NCBI GenBank assembly: GCA_036655715.1
Contig: JAVVPO010000009.1
Coordinates: forward strand, 1 to 41,634
Origin: JAVVPO01 sp036655715
GTDB taxonomy: Bacteria > Bacillota > Clostridia > Lachnospirales > Cellulosilyticaceae
DNA length: 41,634 nt
Direction: 5' to 3'
Part shown: positions 25,733-32,757 of the stretch, piece after piece
How positions within the stretch are numbered: position 1 is the stretch's first letter
How the letters are laid out: every line of letters begins with the position of its first letter
The notes under the pieces: model-generated
What the model was told of the DNA's origin: nothing
Seen by the model: the letters and a program-made list of their open reading frames with translations, nothing else
Databases searched by the model: none
Position numbers and translations under genes: made by a program

Positions 25733-26077
25733 CTACCATCTGTTAAAATGTATTTTACTTCTATCCAACTCTCTACTTCTTTCTTTTGCATCATCCGTAT
25801 AGCCCAACACAACAAGTGCTATAGGCACTATACTCTCAGGCATATTAAGTGTATCTTTTATCCATGATACTCTTGATTCATCAGGATAAATACCCAACCA
25901 CACAGAACCTACCTCTAGTTCAGTTGCTTTTAAAAGTATATTTTGAGTAGCTGCTGAGCATGCCATTAATGTATGTTTTTCTCTTTCATCGCAACTTAAA
26001 TCTCCACATACAACAATAGCTTTATTGGCTCCTTTTAAAATGCTCCAATTGCTATATCTATTGCTTATTATGCTCAT
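25733..26077 (-). CDS. Nitroreductase family protein, N-terminally truncated
   Basis: The 114-residue product matches the C-terminal two thirds of a small clostridial nitroreductase: KAIVVCGDLS, MACSAATQNILLKATELEVG with the FMN-pocket region GSVWLGIYPD, and the terminal LGYTDDAKERSRELDRSKIH-type end. The usual first about 55-60 residues, including the RRSIR and PSAxNxQPW FMN-binding motifs, are missing. An in-frame TAA lies immediately before the ATG, although AGAGGAT could serve as a ribosome binding site. The contig break (26104-26203) falls only 26 bases upstream of the start. Either this is a decayed gene or the assembly lost the 5' part. Confidence 0.6.
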   Translation of the reverse strand: MSIISNRYSNWSILKGANKAIVVCGDLSCDEREKHTLMACSAATQNILLKATELEVGSVWLGIYPDESRVSWIKDTLNMPESIVPIALVVLGYTDDAKERSRELDRSKIHFNRW

Positions 26078-26103
26078 AATTTATCCTCTCATTATTACCC
26101 AGT

Positions 26104-26203
26104 NNNNNNNNNNNNNNNNNNNNNNNNNNNNNNNNNNNNNNNNNNNNNNNNNNNNNNNNNNNNNNNNNNNNNNNNNNNNNNNNNNNNNNNNNNNNNNNNN
26201 NNN
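26104..26203. other. Assembly gap (100 N) with duplicated flanks
   Basis: Exactly 100 N are flanked by an identical 55-base sequence (26049-26103 and 26204-26258) that includes the start of the truncated nitroreductase gene. This is the same pattern as the gap at 7617, so a k-mer overlap left unmerged is the likely cause. Between the gap and the PadR gene (26259-26405) no gene is recognised. Confidence 0.88.
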
Positions 26204-26360
26204 TTGCTATATCTATTGCTTATTATGCTCATAATTTATCCTCTCATTATTACCCAGTAGTATTTTTCCGTCTATCTACTTATTACTTATTCTTGTAACT
26301 CTTTAATATCATTATCCGATATCGTAATTAGATATTATCATAAGTCCATATATTATTCAA

Positions 26361-26397
26361 CAAAAAAAAGCTAAGGTACTTATTCACCTTAACTTTC
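26361..26397 (-). terminator. Intrinsic terminator of the PadR gene
   Basis: The stem AAAGCTAAGGT / ACCTTAACTTT with one mismatch and a loop of eight bases is followed by TTTTTTTT on the minus strand, immediately past the PadR stop. Confidence 0.75.
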
Positions 26398-26405
26398 ACT
26401 TATCT

Positions 26406-26711
26406 TTATACAACTTCTTTAACCAGTTCTTTTAATCTACTTTTTAGCTCCACCAAAAGTTCCCTGCCATTATCTGTTGTCTTGTAATATTTTCTTATTT
26501 TACCATTTACGTTTCTTTCTTCTTTTATGATCAGATCTTCCTCTACCATAGATTTCAAAATAGGATAGATCGTTCCTGGGCTTACACTATACCCATGTTC
26601 TTTCAACTCTTCTATCATCCAAGTACCATAAAAGGCTTCTTCATTACCATGATGAAGTATATGAATATAGATTAATCCATTAAATATCTTTCTTATGATT
26701 TGGTCCTTCAT
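26406..26711 (-). CDS. PadR family transcriptional regulator
   Basis: This small winged-helix repressor has about 101 residues from the ATG at 26711; an upstream in-frame GTG (26720) lies within the ribosome binding site AAGGGTGGAG. The PadR signature is clear: ILHHGNEEAFYGTWMIEELK, then GYSVSPGTIYPILKSMVEED and the beta-wing RKYYKTTDNGRELL. PadR proteins sense phenolics, drugs or envelope stress and usually repress a neighbouring gene. The neighbours here are a truncated nitroreductase and FetAB, separated by a terminator, so its target is unclear. Confidence 0.88.
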   Translation of the reverse strand: MKDQIIRKIFNGLIYIHILHHGNEEAFYGTWMIEELKEHGYSVSPGTIYPILKSMVEEDLIIKEERNVNGKIRKYYKTTDNGRELLVELKSRLKELVKEVV

Positions 26712-26768
26712 GAGCTCCACCCTTACTAATTAATTTTGCTACAATTTCTTTGAAACTCATTATACCAT

Positions 26769-26809
26769 AAAAAAAAGACTTAGCACATTTTACTTTGCGC
26801 TAAGCCTTT
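26769..26809 (-). terminator. Intrinsic terminator of pflB
   Basis: A stem around AAGACTTAGCACA / TGCGCTAAGCCTT is followed by TTTTTTTT on the minus strand, a few bases past the pflB stop. Confidence 0.85.
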
Positions 26810-26816
26810 CCTTTCA

Positions 26817-29039
26817 TTACATTCTTTCGTGGAATGTTCTACTAAGAACGTCTAATTGTTGTTCTCTTGTTAATTTGATAAAGTTTACTGCATAGCCAGA
26901 TACACGGATTGTAAGCTGAGGATAGTTCTCTGGGTGATCCATCGCATCTAGTAATGTTTCTTTATGAAGAACATTCATATTGATGTGTTGCCCTGTTTGG
27001 TAGAAGTAACCATCAAGGATACCTACCATATTTTTAATTCTTTCATCAGCTGATTTACCAAGTGTTTGTGGTACTAATGAGAAAGTATATGAGATACCGT
27101 CTTGTGCATATTCAAATGGGAGTTTTGCCACTGAATTACATGCTGCAATAACACCTTTTGTTTCTCTACCATTCATTGGATTAGCCCCTGGTGAGAATGG
27201 TACACCCGCTTTTCTACCATCTGGTGTTGAACCTGTTTTCTTACCATATACTACATTTGATGTAATAGTTAATACAGATTGTGTGTAAATTGAATTTCTA
27301 TAAGGTGTATGTACTTTGATTTTTTGCATGAAATCTTTTACAAGGCTTATAGCAATATCATCTGCTCTATCATCATTGTTTCCGTAAGCTGGGTATTCTC
27401 CTTCGATTTCGAAGTCTATAGCAACACCCTCTTCATTTCTGATAGGTCTTACTTTTGTATGTTTGATAGCTGATAGTGAATCTGCTGCTACTGCTAAACC
27501 TGCGATACCACAAGCCATTGTACGGATAACCTCTGTATCATGTAGCGCCATTTCAATTCTTTCATAGCAATATTTATCATGCATGAAGTGAATAATGTTT
27601 AAGGCATCTGTATAAGTTTTTGCAAGCCATCTTGTAGCAATCTCGAAGTTAGCCATTACTTTATCATAGTCTAATACTTCATCTGTAATAGGTTCGATAC
27701 CTGGAATAACTTTGATTCCAGCTTTTTCATCTACTCCACCATTGATCGCATAAAGTACTGCTTTAGCAATATTTGCACGTGCTCCGAAGAACTGCATTTG
27801 CTTACCAATTCTCATTGGAGATACACAACAAGCAATACCATAATCATCGCCAAATTGTGGTCTCATAAGGTCATCACTTTCATATTGAATAGCTGATGTA
27901 TCAATAGATACTTTTGCACAGAAATCTTTGTATCCTTGTGGGAATTCATTACTCCAAAGTACTGTTAAGTTTGGTTCTGGAGCTGGTCCAATGTTGTAAA
28001 GTGTGTGTAAGTAACGGAAACTGTTTTTAGTTACAAGTGAACTGCTTCCATCTTCTAACATACCACCTAAACTCTCTGTTACCCATGTTGGATCTCCTGA
28101 GAATAAATCATTGTATTCTGGAGTTCTAAGGAATCTGATGATACGAAGTTTCATAATGAATTGGTCAATGATTTCTTGAGCTTCTTCTTCTGTAATAATT
28201 CCCTCTTGTAAATCTCTTTCTGCATAGACATCAAGGAATGTACTTGTTCTACCAATAGACATAGCTGCACCGTTTTGCTCTTTTGTAGCTGCAAGGTATG
28301 CTAAGTATAACCACTGAGTAGCCTCTTTGAAGTTTTCAGCTGGTCTTGATAAATCAAATCCATACATCTCACCTAATTTTTTCAACTCTTTAAAGGCTTT
28401 AACTTGTTCTGCAATCTCTTCACAATCTCTCATTGTTTCTGATGTGAATATTGTAGATTTAGCATCTTTATCTTTTAACTTTTCTTCTATTAATCTATCT
28501 ACCCCATATAAAGCAACTCTTCTATAGTCACCGATAATACGGCCACGGCCATAAGCATCTGGAAGTCCTGTTACGATACCAACTTTTCTTGCTGTACGGA
28601 TATCTTTATTGTATACATCGAATACACCTTCATTATGAGTTTTTCTATATTTAGTGAAAATCTCTTTCATTTCTGGTTCGATTTCATAATCATATGAGTT
28701 TAATGCAGTTTCAACAGTTCTAATACCACCAAATGGTTGAACACTTCTTACTAATGGCTCTTCTGTTTGAAGACCTACGATTTGTTCCTTAGTTTTATCT
28801 ATGTATCCCGCTCCATGTGAAATAATTGTTGAGATAGTTTTTGTATCTACAAGACAACCTCTTTCTCTTTCAGTTACCATCTTCGCACTGATACTTTCCC
28901 AAAGGTCTGTTGTATCTTGTGTTGGTCCTGCTAAGAAATCTGAGTTACCTCTATACTCTGTATAGTTATTAACGATAAAGTCTCTTACATCAATTGCTTC
29001 ATTCCATTTACCTGTTTTAAAATTTCTCCATTGATTCAT
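26817..29039 (-). CDS. pflB: Formate C-acetyltransferase (pyruvate formate-lyase)
   Basis: This glycyl-radical enzyme converts pyruvate and CoA to acetyl-CoA and formate in anaerobic fermentation. The 740-residue length fits the family. The adjacent catalytic cysteines lie in GIACCVSPM near residue 404, and the radical glycine in RVSGYAVNF near residue 714. VRDFIVNNYTEYRGN opens the N-terminal domain and GRGRIIGDYRRVALYG follows. The activating radical-SAM enzyme PflA is not in this window. A strong promoter, a palindrome and a possible upstream ORF precede it. No good Shine-Dalgarno sits 5-12 bases before the ATG, which is unusual for a normally abundant protein. Confidence 0.96.
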   Translation of the reverse strand: MNQWRNFKTGKWNEAIDVRDFIVNNYTEYRGNSDFLAGPTQDTTDLWESISAKMVTERERGCLVDTKTISTIISHGAGYIDKTKEQIVGLQTEEPLVRSVQPFGGIRTVETALNSYDYEIEPEMKEIFTKYRKTHNEGVFDVYNKDIRTARKVGIVTGLPDAYGRGRIIGDYRRVALYGVDRLIEEKLKDKDAKSTIFTSETMRDCEEIAEQVKAFKELKKLGEMYGFDLSRPAENFKEATQWLYLAYLAATKEQNGAAMSIGRTSTFLDVYAERDLQEGIITEEEAQEIIDQFIMKLRIIRFLRTPEYNDLFSGDPTWVTESLGGMLEDGSSSLVTKNSFRYLHTLYNIGPAPEPNLTVLWSNEFPQGYKDFCAKVSIDTSAIQYESDDLMRPQFGDDYGIACCVSPMRIGKQMQFFGARANIAKAVLYAINGGVDEKAGIKVIPGIEPITDEVLDYDKVMANFEIATRWLAKTYTDALNIIHFMHDKYCYERIEMALHDTEVIRTMACGIAGLAVAADSLSAIKHTKVRPIRNEEGVAIDFEIEGEYPAYGNNDDRADDIAISLVKDFMQKIKVHTPYRNSIYTQSVLTITSNVVYGKKTGSTPDGRKAGVPFSPGANPMNGRETKGVIAACNSVAKLPFEYAQDGISYTFSLVPQTLGKSADERIKNMVGILDGYFYQTGQHINMNVLHKETLLDAMDHPENYPQLTIRVSGYAVNFIKLTREQQLDVLSRTFHERM

Positions 29040-29059
29040 ACGCTGTCATAGAAGGCCAT
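29036..29059 (-). CDS. Possible seven-codon upstream ORF of pflB
   Basis: On the minus strand ATG GCC TTC TAT GAC AGC GTA TGA (product MAFYDSV) follows AGAAGGTGG, and AAAGGGGG lies 14 bases upstream. Its stop overlaps the pflB start (ATGA). The sequence ATAGAAGG/CCTTCTAT forms an 8-bp hairpin that would hide the AGAAGG site. Ribosomes finishing this ORF could reinitiate at pflB. It is small enough to occur by chance. Confidence 0.35.
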   Translation of the reverse strand: MAFYDSV

Positions 29060-29114
29060 GCCACCTTCTATTTCCCCCTTTTCTGTTATCACGAGTTTAG
29101 TGTATTTTGTATGT

Positions 29115-29129
29115 TGTATACTGTATACA
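29115..29129. promoter_or_regulatory. 15-base palindromic operator candidate in the pflB leader
   Basis: TGTATAC-T-GTATACA is a perfect palindrome located about 8-22 bases downstream of the predicted pflB transcription start, a common repressor position. The half-site resembles GntR-type operators; the binding protein is unknown. Confidence 0.55.
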
Positions 29130-29143
29130 CGTTTTATGTCCTT

Positions 29144-29172
29144 ATAATACCATTTCTTATATTGTTAGTCAA
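29144..29172 (-). promoter_or_regulatory. Promoter of pflB
   Basis: Minus-strand TTGACT (29167-29172) and TATTAT (29144-29149) are spaced exactly 17 bases apart. Transcription would start near 29137, giving a leader of about 100 bases. Confidence 0.8.
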
Positions 29173-29272
29173 TAATAATTATTAATTAATTTAATTTATT
29201 ATTATTATTTAATTAAAGTTATCTATCTAATCCAATCAATAGTCTAAAACCCTCATTCTCTCTACCTCCCCA

Positions 29273-29322
29273 ATAAAAAAAGAGGCCACCTCACGTGCTT
29301 GCAAAGGTAGGCCCTCTCTTTT
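29273..29322 (-). terminator. Intrinsic terminator of the 48-residue gene
   Basis: A GC-rich stem pairing AGAGGGCCTACC with GGTGGCCTCT is followed by TTTTTTT on the minus strand. It abuts the stop codon at 29321-29323. Confidence 0.8.
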
Positions 29323-29467
29323 ATTTACTACTTCTTCTATGACTATCGCCTGCACCATAAGTACCAGAACTCATCGATGTTTTAAATCCTGTTTTAGAAT
29401 TCTTTGCATCCTTTGCATTATCAATCTTACTTTGGAATTGCGCCTCGCCAGTTTTGTGTTTAGACAT
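29321..29467 (-). CDS. Small basic hypothetical protein, 48 residues
   Basis: The product begins MSKHKTGEAQFQSKIDNAKD and ends AGDSHRRSSK. It is rich in Lys, Ser and Gly, has no hydrophobic segment and is probably disordered. AGGAG lies eight bases before the ATG and a strong terminator follows directly, so a real single-gene unit is likely. It lies 80 bases downstream of the siroheme reductase-like gene. I recognise no family; it does not match the alpha/beta small acid-soluble spore protein pattern. Confidence 0.7.
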   Translation of the reverse strand: MSKHKTGEAQFQSKIDNAKDAKNSKTGFKTSMSSGTYGAGDSHRRSSK

Positions 29468-29547
29468 AAATTCATCTCCTAATCTATTTACTCAATTCAA
29501 TTTTGCCCGAAACACACTTTTTTTATTACAAAACTTTAGTTCATCTA

Positions 29548-30192
29548 TTAACAGCTTAAGACCGCTTGCTTAAAAGTTTCAACACTTACCCTATCTATAA
29601 AAAATCCCATCTTCTCTCCCGGCTGAGCTTCTTCTTTATAATAAGTCATAATCCTATCTACCAAATCAAATGCTTCCTTTTCATTTAATCCCATTTGGAT
29701 GATATCTGCTTGTCTTGGATGAAAACCTGCCGATCCACCCACTACAATCCGGTAACCATCTACATCCCCAATTACTCCTACATCCTTACTATAGACACTT
29801 CCACAAGCATTCCTACATCCGCAAACCCCGAATTTTGTTCGGCATGGCATCTCTTGCCATTGATATTTACGTGAAAGTCTCATGCCTATCCCTATCGAAT
29901 TTACTTTGGAGCGTTTGCAAAATGCCGCAGGACACATCTCTATATTTTTGACTGTATTTTGTTCGACCACCGCCGGCTTCATACCTAGCTCTTCCCATAT
30001 AGCAGGGATATCTTCTAATTCTAGATTGGTAATGAGTATTCTCTGCCCAGAAGTCAGTTTTAGAATGCCCTTATATTTCTTAGCGACTTCTCCTATTTTA
30101 ATAAGCTGATCTGGTGAAATAAATCCTCCTGGTATGTGTGGTGTAATAGCATAGGTACGTTTTCCATTTCTTATTTTTTGTAAGTTTGCCAT
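29548..30192 (-). CDS. Stand-alone siroheme/4Fe-4S nitrite-sulfite reductase-like protein
   Basis: This 214-residue protein has one ferredoxin-like half-domain (ISPDQLIKIGEVAKKYKGIL, LTSGQRILITNL) followed by the Fe-S/siroheme half. Cys87 and Cys92 (MCPAAFC) and Cys126 and Cys130 (CRNAC) match the CxnC...CxxxC pattern that binds the coupled siroheme-4Fe4S centre. Full-length enzymes duplicate this unit, so this is a minimal single copy, a form known in anaerobes. AGGAG precedes the ATG. No siroheme synthesis gene or electron-donor subunit is adjacent. It may reduce sulfite or nitrite or act on another substrate; the activity is undetermined. Confidence 0.8.
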   Translation of the reverse strand: MANLQKIRNGKRTYAITPHIPGGFISPDQLIKIGEVAKKYKGILKLTSGQRILITNLELEDIPAIWEELGMKPAVVEQNTVKNIEMCPAAFCKRSKVNSIGIGMRLSRKYQWQEMPCRTKFGVCGCRNACGSVYSKDVGVIGDVDGYRIVVGGSAGFHPRQADIIQMGLNEKEAFDLVDRIMTYYKEEAQPGEKMGFFIDRVSVETFKQAVLSC

Positions 30193-30371
30193 AATTTTCT
30201 CCTATTTAAATGCTTTTAATCTATTATTTTTATTCTATCACTTTTTTATTTATGTATTCGTTGCCCTAGCAACTTATTGTCTTGTAAATTCACTCTTTTC
30301 TTCAAGGTATTCCCAAATCAGCTATCATGCTATAGAATACTTATTACTAACTTACATCAGAGGTGATAGAC

Positions 30372-30794
30372 ATGAAATTCAAAGCTCACATAGCCGGGGG
30401 AGTTGCTCTTGGCATAGGCGTTGCCTACTTTTTAGATTATTCTTTCGCTGAAACTGCACTTTTTTATGGGGCAGTTTTAGTCGGCTCATTGCTACCAGAT
30501 ATTGATCATACCAAAAGCTTTTTAGGTAGTCGCTTATTACTTTTTAGCAAACCTCTTAACAAATGGTTTGGTCACCGTACACTTACTCATAGCTTATTAA
30601 CTGTAGGTCTACTTTTTTATTCTTCATTTGCAGCCTGGGGATTTCTCCCTATTACAACAGGATTATTCACTGGCTGTATTAGTCATATTCTGCTAGATAG
30701 TCTAACAAATAAAGGTGTAGCCATCTTTTATCCACTTTCTAAAAAACGCTATAGATTAGGCAGGTTGTACTATAAAGATAGAATATTACAATAA
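30372..30794 (+). CDS. YdjM/DUF457-like membrane metal-dependent hydrolase
   Basis: This 140-residue integral membrane protein belongs to the LexA-binding YdjM family, a group of putative metal-dependent hydrolases. Conserved histidines and aspartates are visible in AHIAGGVALG, GSLLPDIDHTKS, FGHRTLTHSLL and ISHILLDSLTNKGV. Three to four hydrophobic segments alternate with these motifs. ATG at 30372 is chosen over GTG at 30363 because AGGTGA sits about six bases before it. It is divergent from the siroheme gene and followed by its own terminator. Substrate unknown. Confidence 0.82.
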   Translation: MKFKAHIAGGVALGIGVAYFLDYSFAETALFYGAVLVGSLLPDIDHTKSFLGSRLLLFSKPLNKWFGHRTLTHSLLTVGLLFYSSFAAWGFLPITTGLFTGCISHILLDSLTNKGVAIFYPLSKKRYRLGRLYYKDRILQ

Positions 30795-30796
30795 AG

Positions 30797-30838
30797 CAAG
30801 GCATACTCCTACTAAAAAGTAAGTGTACGCCTTGTTTT
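30797..30838 (+). terminator. Intrinsic terminator of the YdjM-like gene
   Basis: A stem pairing CAAGGCATACTCCTACT with AGTAAGTGTACGCCTTG (three imperfect pairs) is followed by TTTTAG, directly after the stop. Confidence 0.75.
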
Positions 30839-30844
30839 AGATAA

Positions 30845-30881
30845 TAAAAAAAGACTATCAACTTAGTTGATAGTCTTTTCT
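30845..30881. terminator. Bidirectional terminator of the cold-shock gene
   Basis: Arms AAAAGACTATCAACT (30849-30863) and AGTTGATAGTCTTTT (30865-30879) are exact complements. On the minus strand the T-run ends the cold-shock transcript. Confidence 0.82.
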
Positions 30882-30896
30882 GCAAAAATGCAATAA

Positions 30897-31097
30897 TTAC
30901 ATTTTTGTTACGTTTTCTGCTTGAGCTCCACGTGGACCTTGAGTAATTTCGAAGCTTACTTTTTGTCCTTCTTCAAGAGATTTGAATCCATCTCCTTGGA
31001 TAGCTGAGAAATGTACGAATACGTCATCTCCATCTTCTCTAGCGATAAATCCGAAACCTTTTTCTGCGTTGAACCATTTTACTGTACCTTTATTCAT
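30897..31097 (-). CDS. Cold-shock protein, CspA family
   Basis: This 66-residue OB-fold RNA chaperone binds single-stranded RNA and DNA and melts structures at low temperature. It has RNP1 KGFGFIARE and RNP2 VFVHFSAI, the start MNKGTVKWFNAEKG, and the closing GPRGAQAENV. GGAGG lies about eight bases before the ATG. A 125-base leader with a long hairpin precedes it, as is usual for cold-shock genes. It has its own promoter and terminator. Confidence 0.95.
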   Translation of the reverse strand: MNKGTVKWFNAEKGFGFIAREDGDDVFVHFSAIQGDGFKSLEEGQKVSFEITQGPRGAQAENVTKM

Positions 31098-31148
31098 TGT
31101 GGTACCTCCATATAAATTATTATTTTTGTACTATGCATATCAATAAAG

Positions 31149-31204
31149 AATTCACATATTACTACAGTCGATACTTGAGTATAAACTCTAGTAACATGTG
31201 AATT
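31149..31204 (-). promoter_or_regulatory. Long hairpin in the cold-shock leader
   Basis: Arms 31149-31164 and 31189-31204 (AATTCACATATTACTA / TAGTAACATGTGAATT) pair over 16 positions with one G-U on the minus strand, enclosing a GAGTTTATACTC mini-hairpin. It lies about 50 bases before the ATG and could act as a thermo-responsive leader element (inference). Confidence 0.6.
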
Positions 31205-31229
31205 ACCTGTATATGTTGAATACTTGATA

Positions 31230-31258
31230 AGTATAGCACACTTTTTTTAATATAACAA
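31230..31258 (-). promoter_or_regulatory. Promoter of the cold-shock gene
   Basis: Minus-strand TTGTTA (31253-31258) and TATACT (31230-31235) are spaced exactly 17 bases. Transcription would start near 31223, giving a leader of about 125 bases. Confidence 0.75.
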
Positions 31259-31354
31259 GGCTTTATCTGCTCCAAATTTATCATTGTTATATTATAATTA
31301 ATTCCTCAATTAAGTATAAACCAAAATAAAGCAAATTATACATAGTTTTTAAAA

Positions 31355-31390
31355 CAAAAAATCAAACTCTGATTTTAGTGTTAATCAGAG
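31355..31390 (-). terminator. Intrinsic terminator of the tldD-tldE operon
   Basis: The stem CTCTGATT (31367-31374) / AATCAGAG (31383-31390) is followed by TTTGATTTTTTG on the minus strand, shortly after the tldE-like stop. Confidence 0.75.
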
Positions 31391-31407
31391 CCGATTACTT
31401 GTAAATA

Positions 31408-32745
31408 CTATTCCCCTGCTACAGCTATTTCGGCTATTAATATAGACGGACTGCCTATACTTCCTTTAAATTTAAAATCATTTCCTACTTCTTCTATTGT
31501 TTTTAAAAGTTCAAAGAAATTTCCAGCTATGGTAATTTGCTTCACTCCATTAGCCAATTTTCCCTCTTTTATCAAAATCCCTCTGGTCGCTAGAGAGAAG
31601 TCTCCAGTGATAGAATTGGCCCCTGCATGGATGCCTTCTAGCTCTGTAATATAGAGACCATTTCCTACTTTAGCCAAAAGTTCTTCTAGATTTACACTAC
31701 CTTTTTCTATATAAAGATTAGTTGAATCTACTTTTACAGGTGATGCAATAGATTCCTTACTTGCATTGCCTGTTGTTTGTACTCCTTCCTTATAAGCAGT
31801 TTTTAAATTATGTAAGAACCCTACGAATTTTCCATCTTTAATAATGTATTTTTCTTTAGTTCCTACGCCTTCATCATCAAATGCTCTACTTCCTAACCCA
31901 TCAACTAAAAGAGGATTATCAATTAAATTTACTTTGCTAGAAGCAATCATTTCTCCCACTTTACCTTTTAAGAGCGATTTACCCTCTTGCATAACATCTG
32001 CAAAAAATGAAGATTGCATTGCTCTAAGTAGTGAGCTCATTACATCATTTTCAAATATCGCTTTGTATTTACCTGATGGTATAGACTTAGCATTTATTTT
32101 TCTAATAGTATTGGTTACTGCAGCCTCTGCTAATTCATCTATATTAAGTCTATCTAATGAAGTAACTGTTATTACTTCGCCTCCATTAACCATTGCTTCA
32201 CCGTCTTGTGCCACTGGCTCTACATAAGCACTTATATAACTTTGAGTATGACTTAAATCAACTCCATTTGAATTAATTAATGACACAGATGCAGTCGCTA
32301 CTTCTATCCCACATTCTGCTATTTTGAATATATTCTTATCGATTTCTTTTGCTTTTTGTTCTAACTCTAATGCCATCGCTATATGTGCATGCGTATCTAG
32401 GTTTGCAACTGCTTCATCATAACTTGAAATAGATGCGTAGGATTCTTCTCCTGTATAAATAATTTCTTTATCTTCTTTTTCTACTAATAGGGCACATTCT
32501 TTCGCACTTGCAACAAGCATTTCTACTGCTTCTTCATCGAATTTTTCTGTGTAAGCATAGCCCATCTTTCCAGCTATTATCCCTCTAAAGCATAAGGTAT
32601 CACTACTATTAATTTCGTGACTTTCTACTTCTCCCTCACTTACCATGACACTTGTATTCGCTTTACTTAAATAGTAAATTTCGTATGCCTCAAACCCTTC
32701 CTCTTTTGCTCTAGCAAATAGGTTTTCTTTGAATTCTCTATTCAT
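31408..32745 (-). CDS. TldE/PmbA-like metalloprotease subunit
   Basis: This is the partner subunit of the TldD/TldE protease, which in E. coli trims the microcin B17 leader and unfolded peptides. The 445-residue protein has the PmbA-type N-terminus (YEIYYLSKANTSVMVSEGEV) and C-terminal beta-rich region with DNPLLVDGLGSRAFDDEGV, TTGNASKE and SITGDFSLATRG. It lacks the HExxxH zinc motif, as expected of TldE. The start is 12 bases after the tldD stop with GGAGGAG, so the pair is one operon. No ribosomal peptide precursor is apparent next to it, so a general peptide role is likely. Confidence 0.9.
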   Translation of the reverse strand: MNREFKENLFARAKEEGFEAYEIYYLSKANTSVMVSEGEVESHEINSSDTLCFRGIIAGKMGYAYTEKFDEEAVEMLVASAKECALLVEKEDKEIIYTGEESYASISSYDEAVANLDTHAHIAMALELEQKAKEIDKNIFKIAECGIEVATASVSLINSNGVDLSHTQSYISAYVEPVAQDGEAMVNGGEVITVTSLDRLNIDELAEAAVTNTIRKINAKSIPSGKYKAIFENDVMSSLLRAMQSSFFADVMQEGKSLLKGKVGEMIASSKVNLIDNPLLVDGLGSRAFDDEGVGTKEKYIIKDGKFVGFLHNLKTAYKEGVQTTGNASKESIASPVKVDSTNLYIEKGSVNLEELLAKVGNGLYITELEGIHAGANSITGDFSLATRGILIKEGKLANGVKQITIAGNFFELLKTIEEVGNDFKFKGSIGSPSILIAEIAVAGE

Positions 32746-32757
32746 CTTATTCTCCTC

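Noticed and set aside
26049..26258. 55-bp direct repeat at the nitroreductase locus
   Set aside because: Identical overlap around exactly 100 N, also seen at 7562-7771, is an assembly artefact rather than a target-site duplication.
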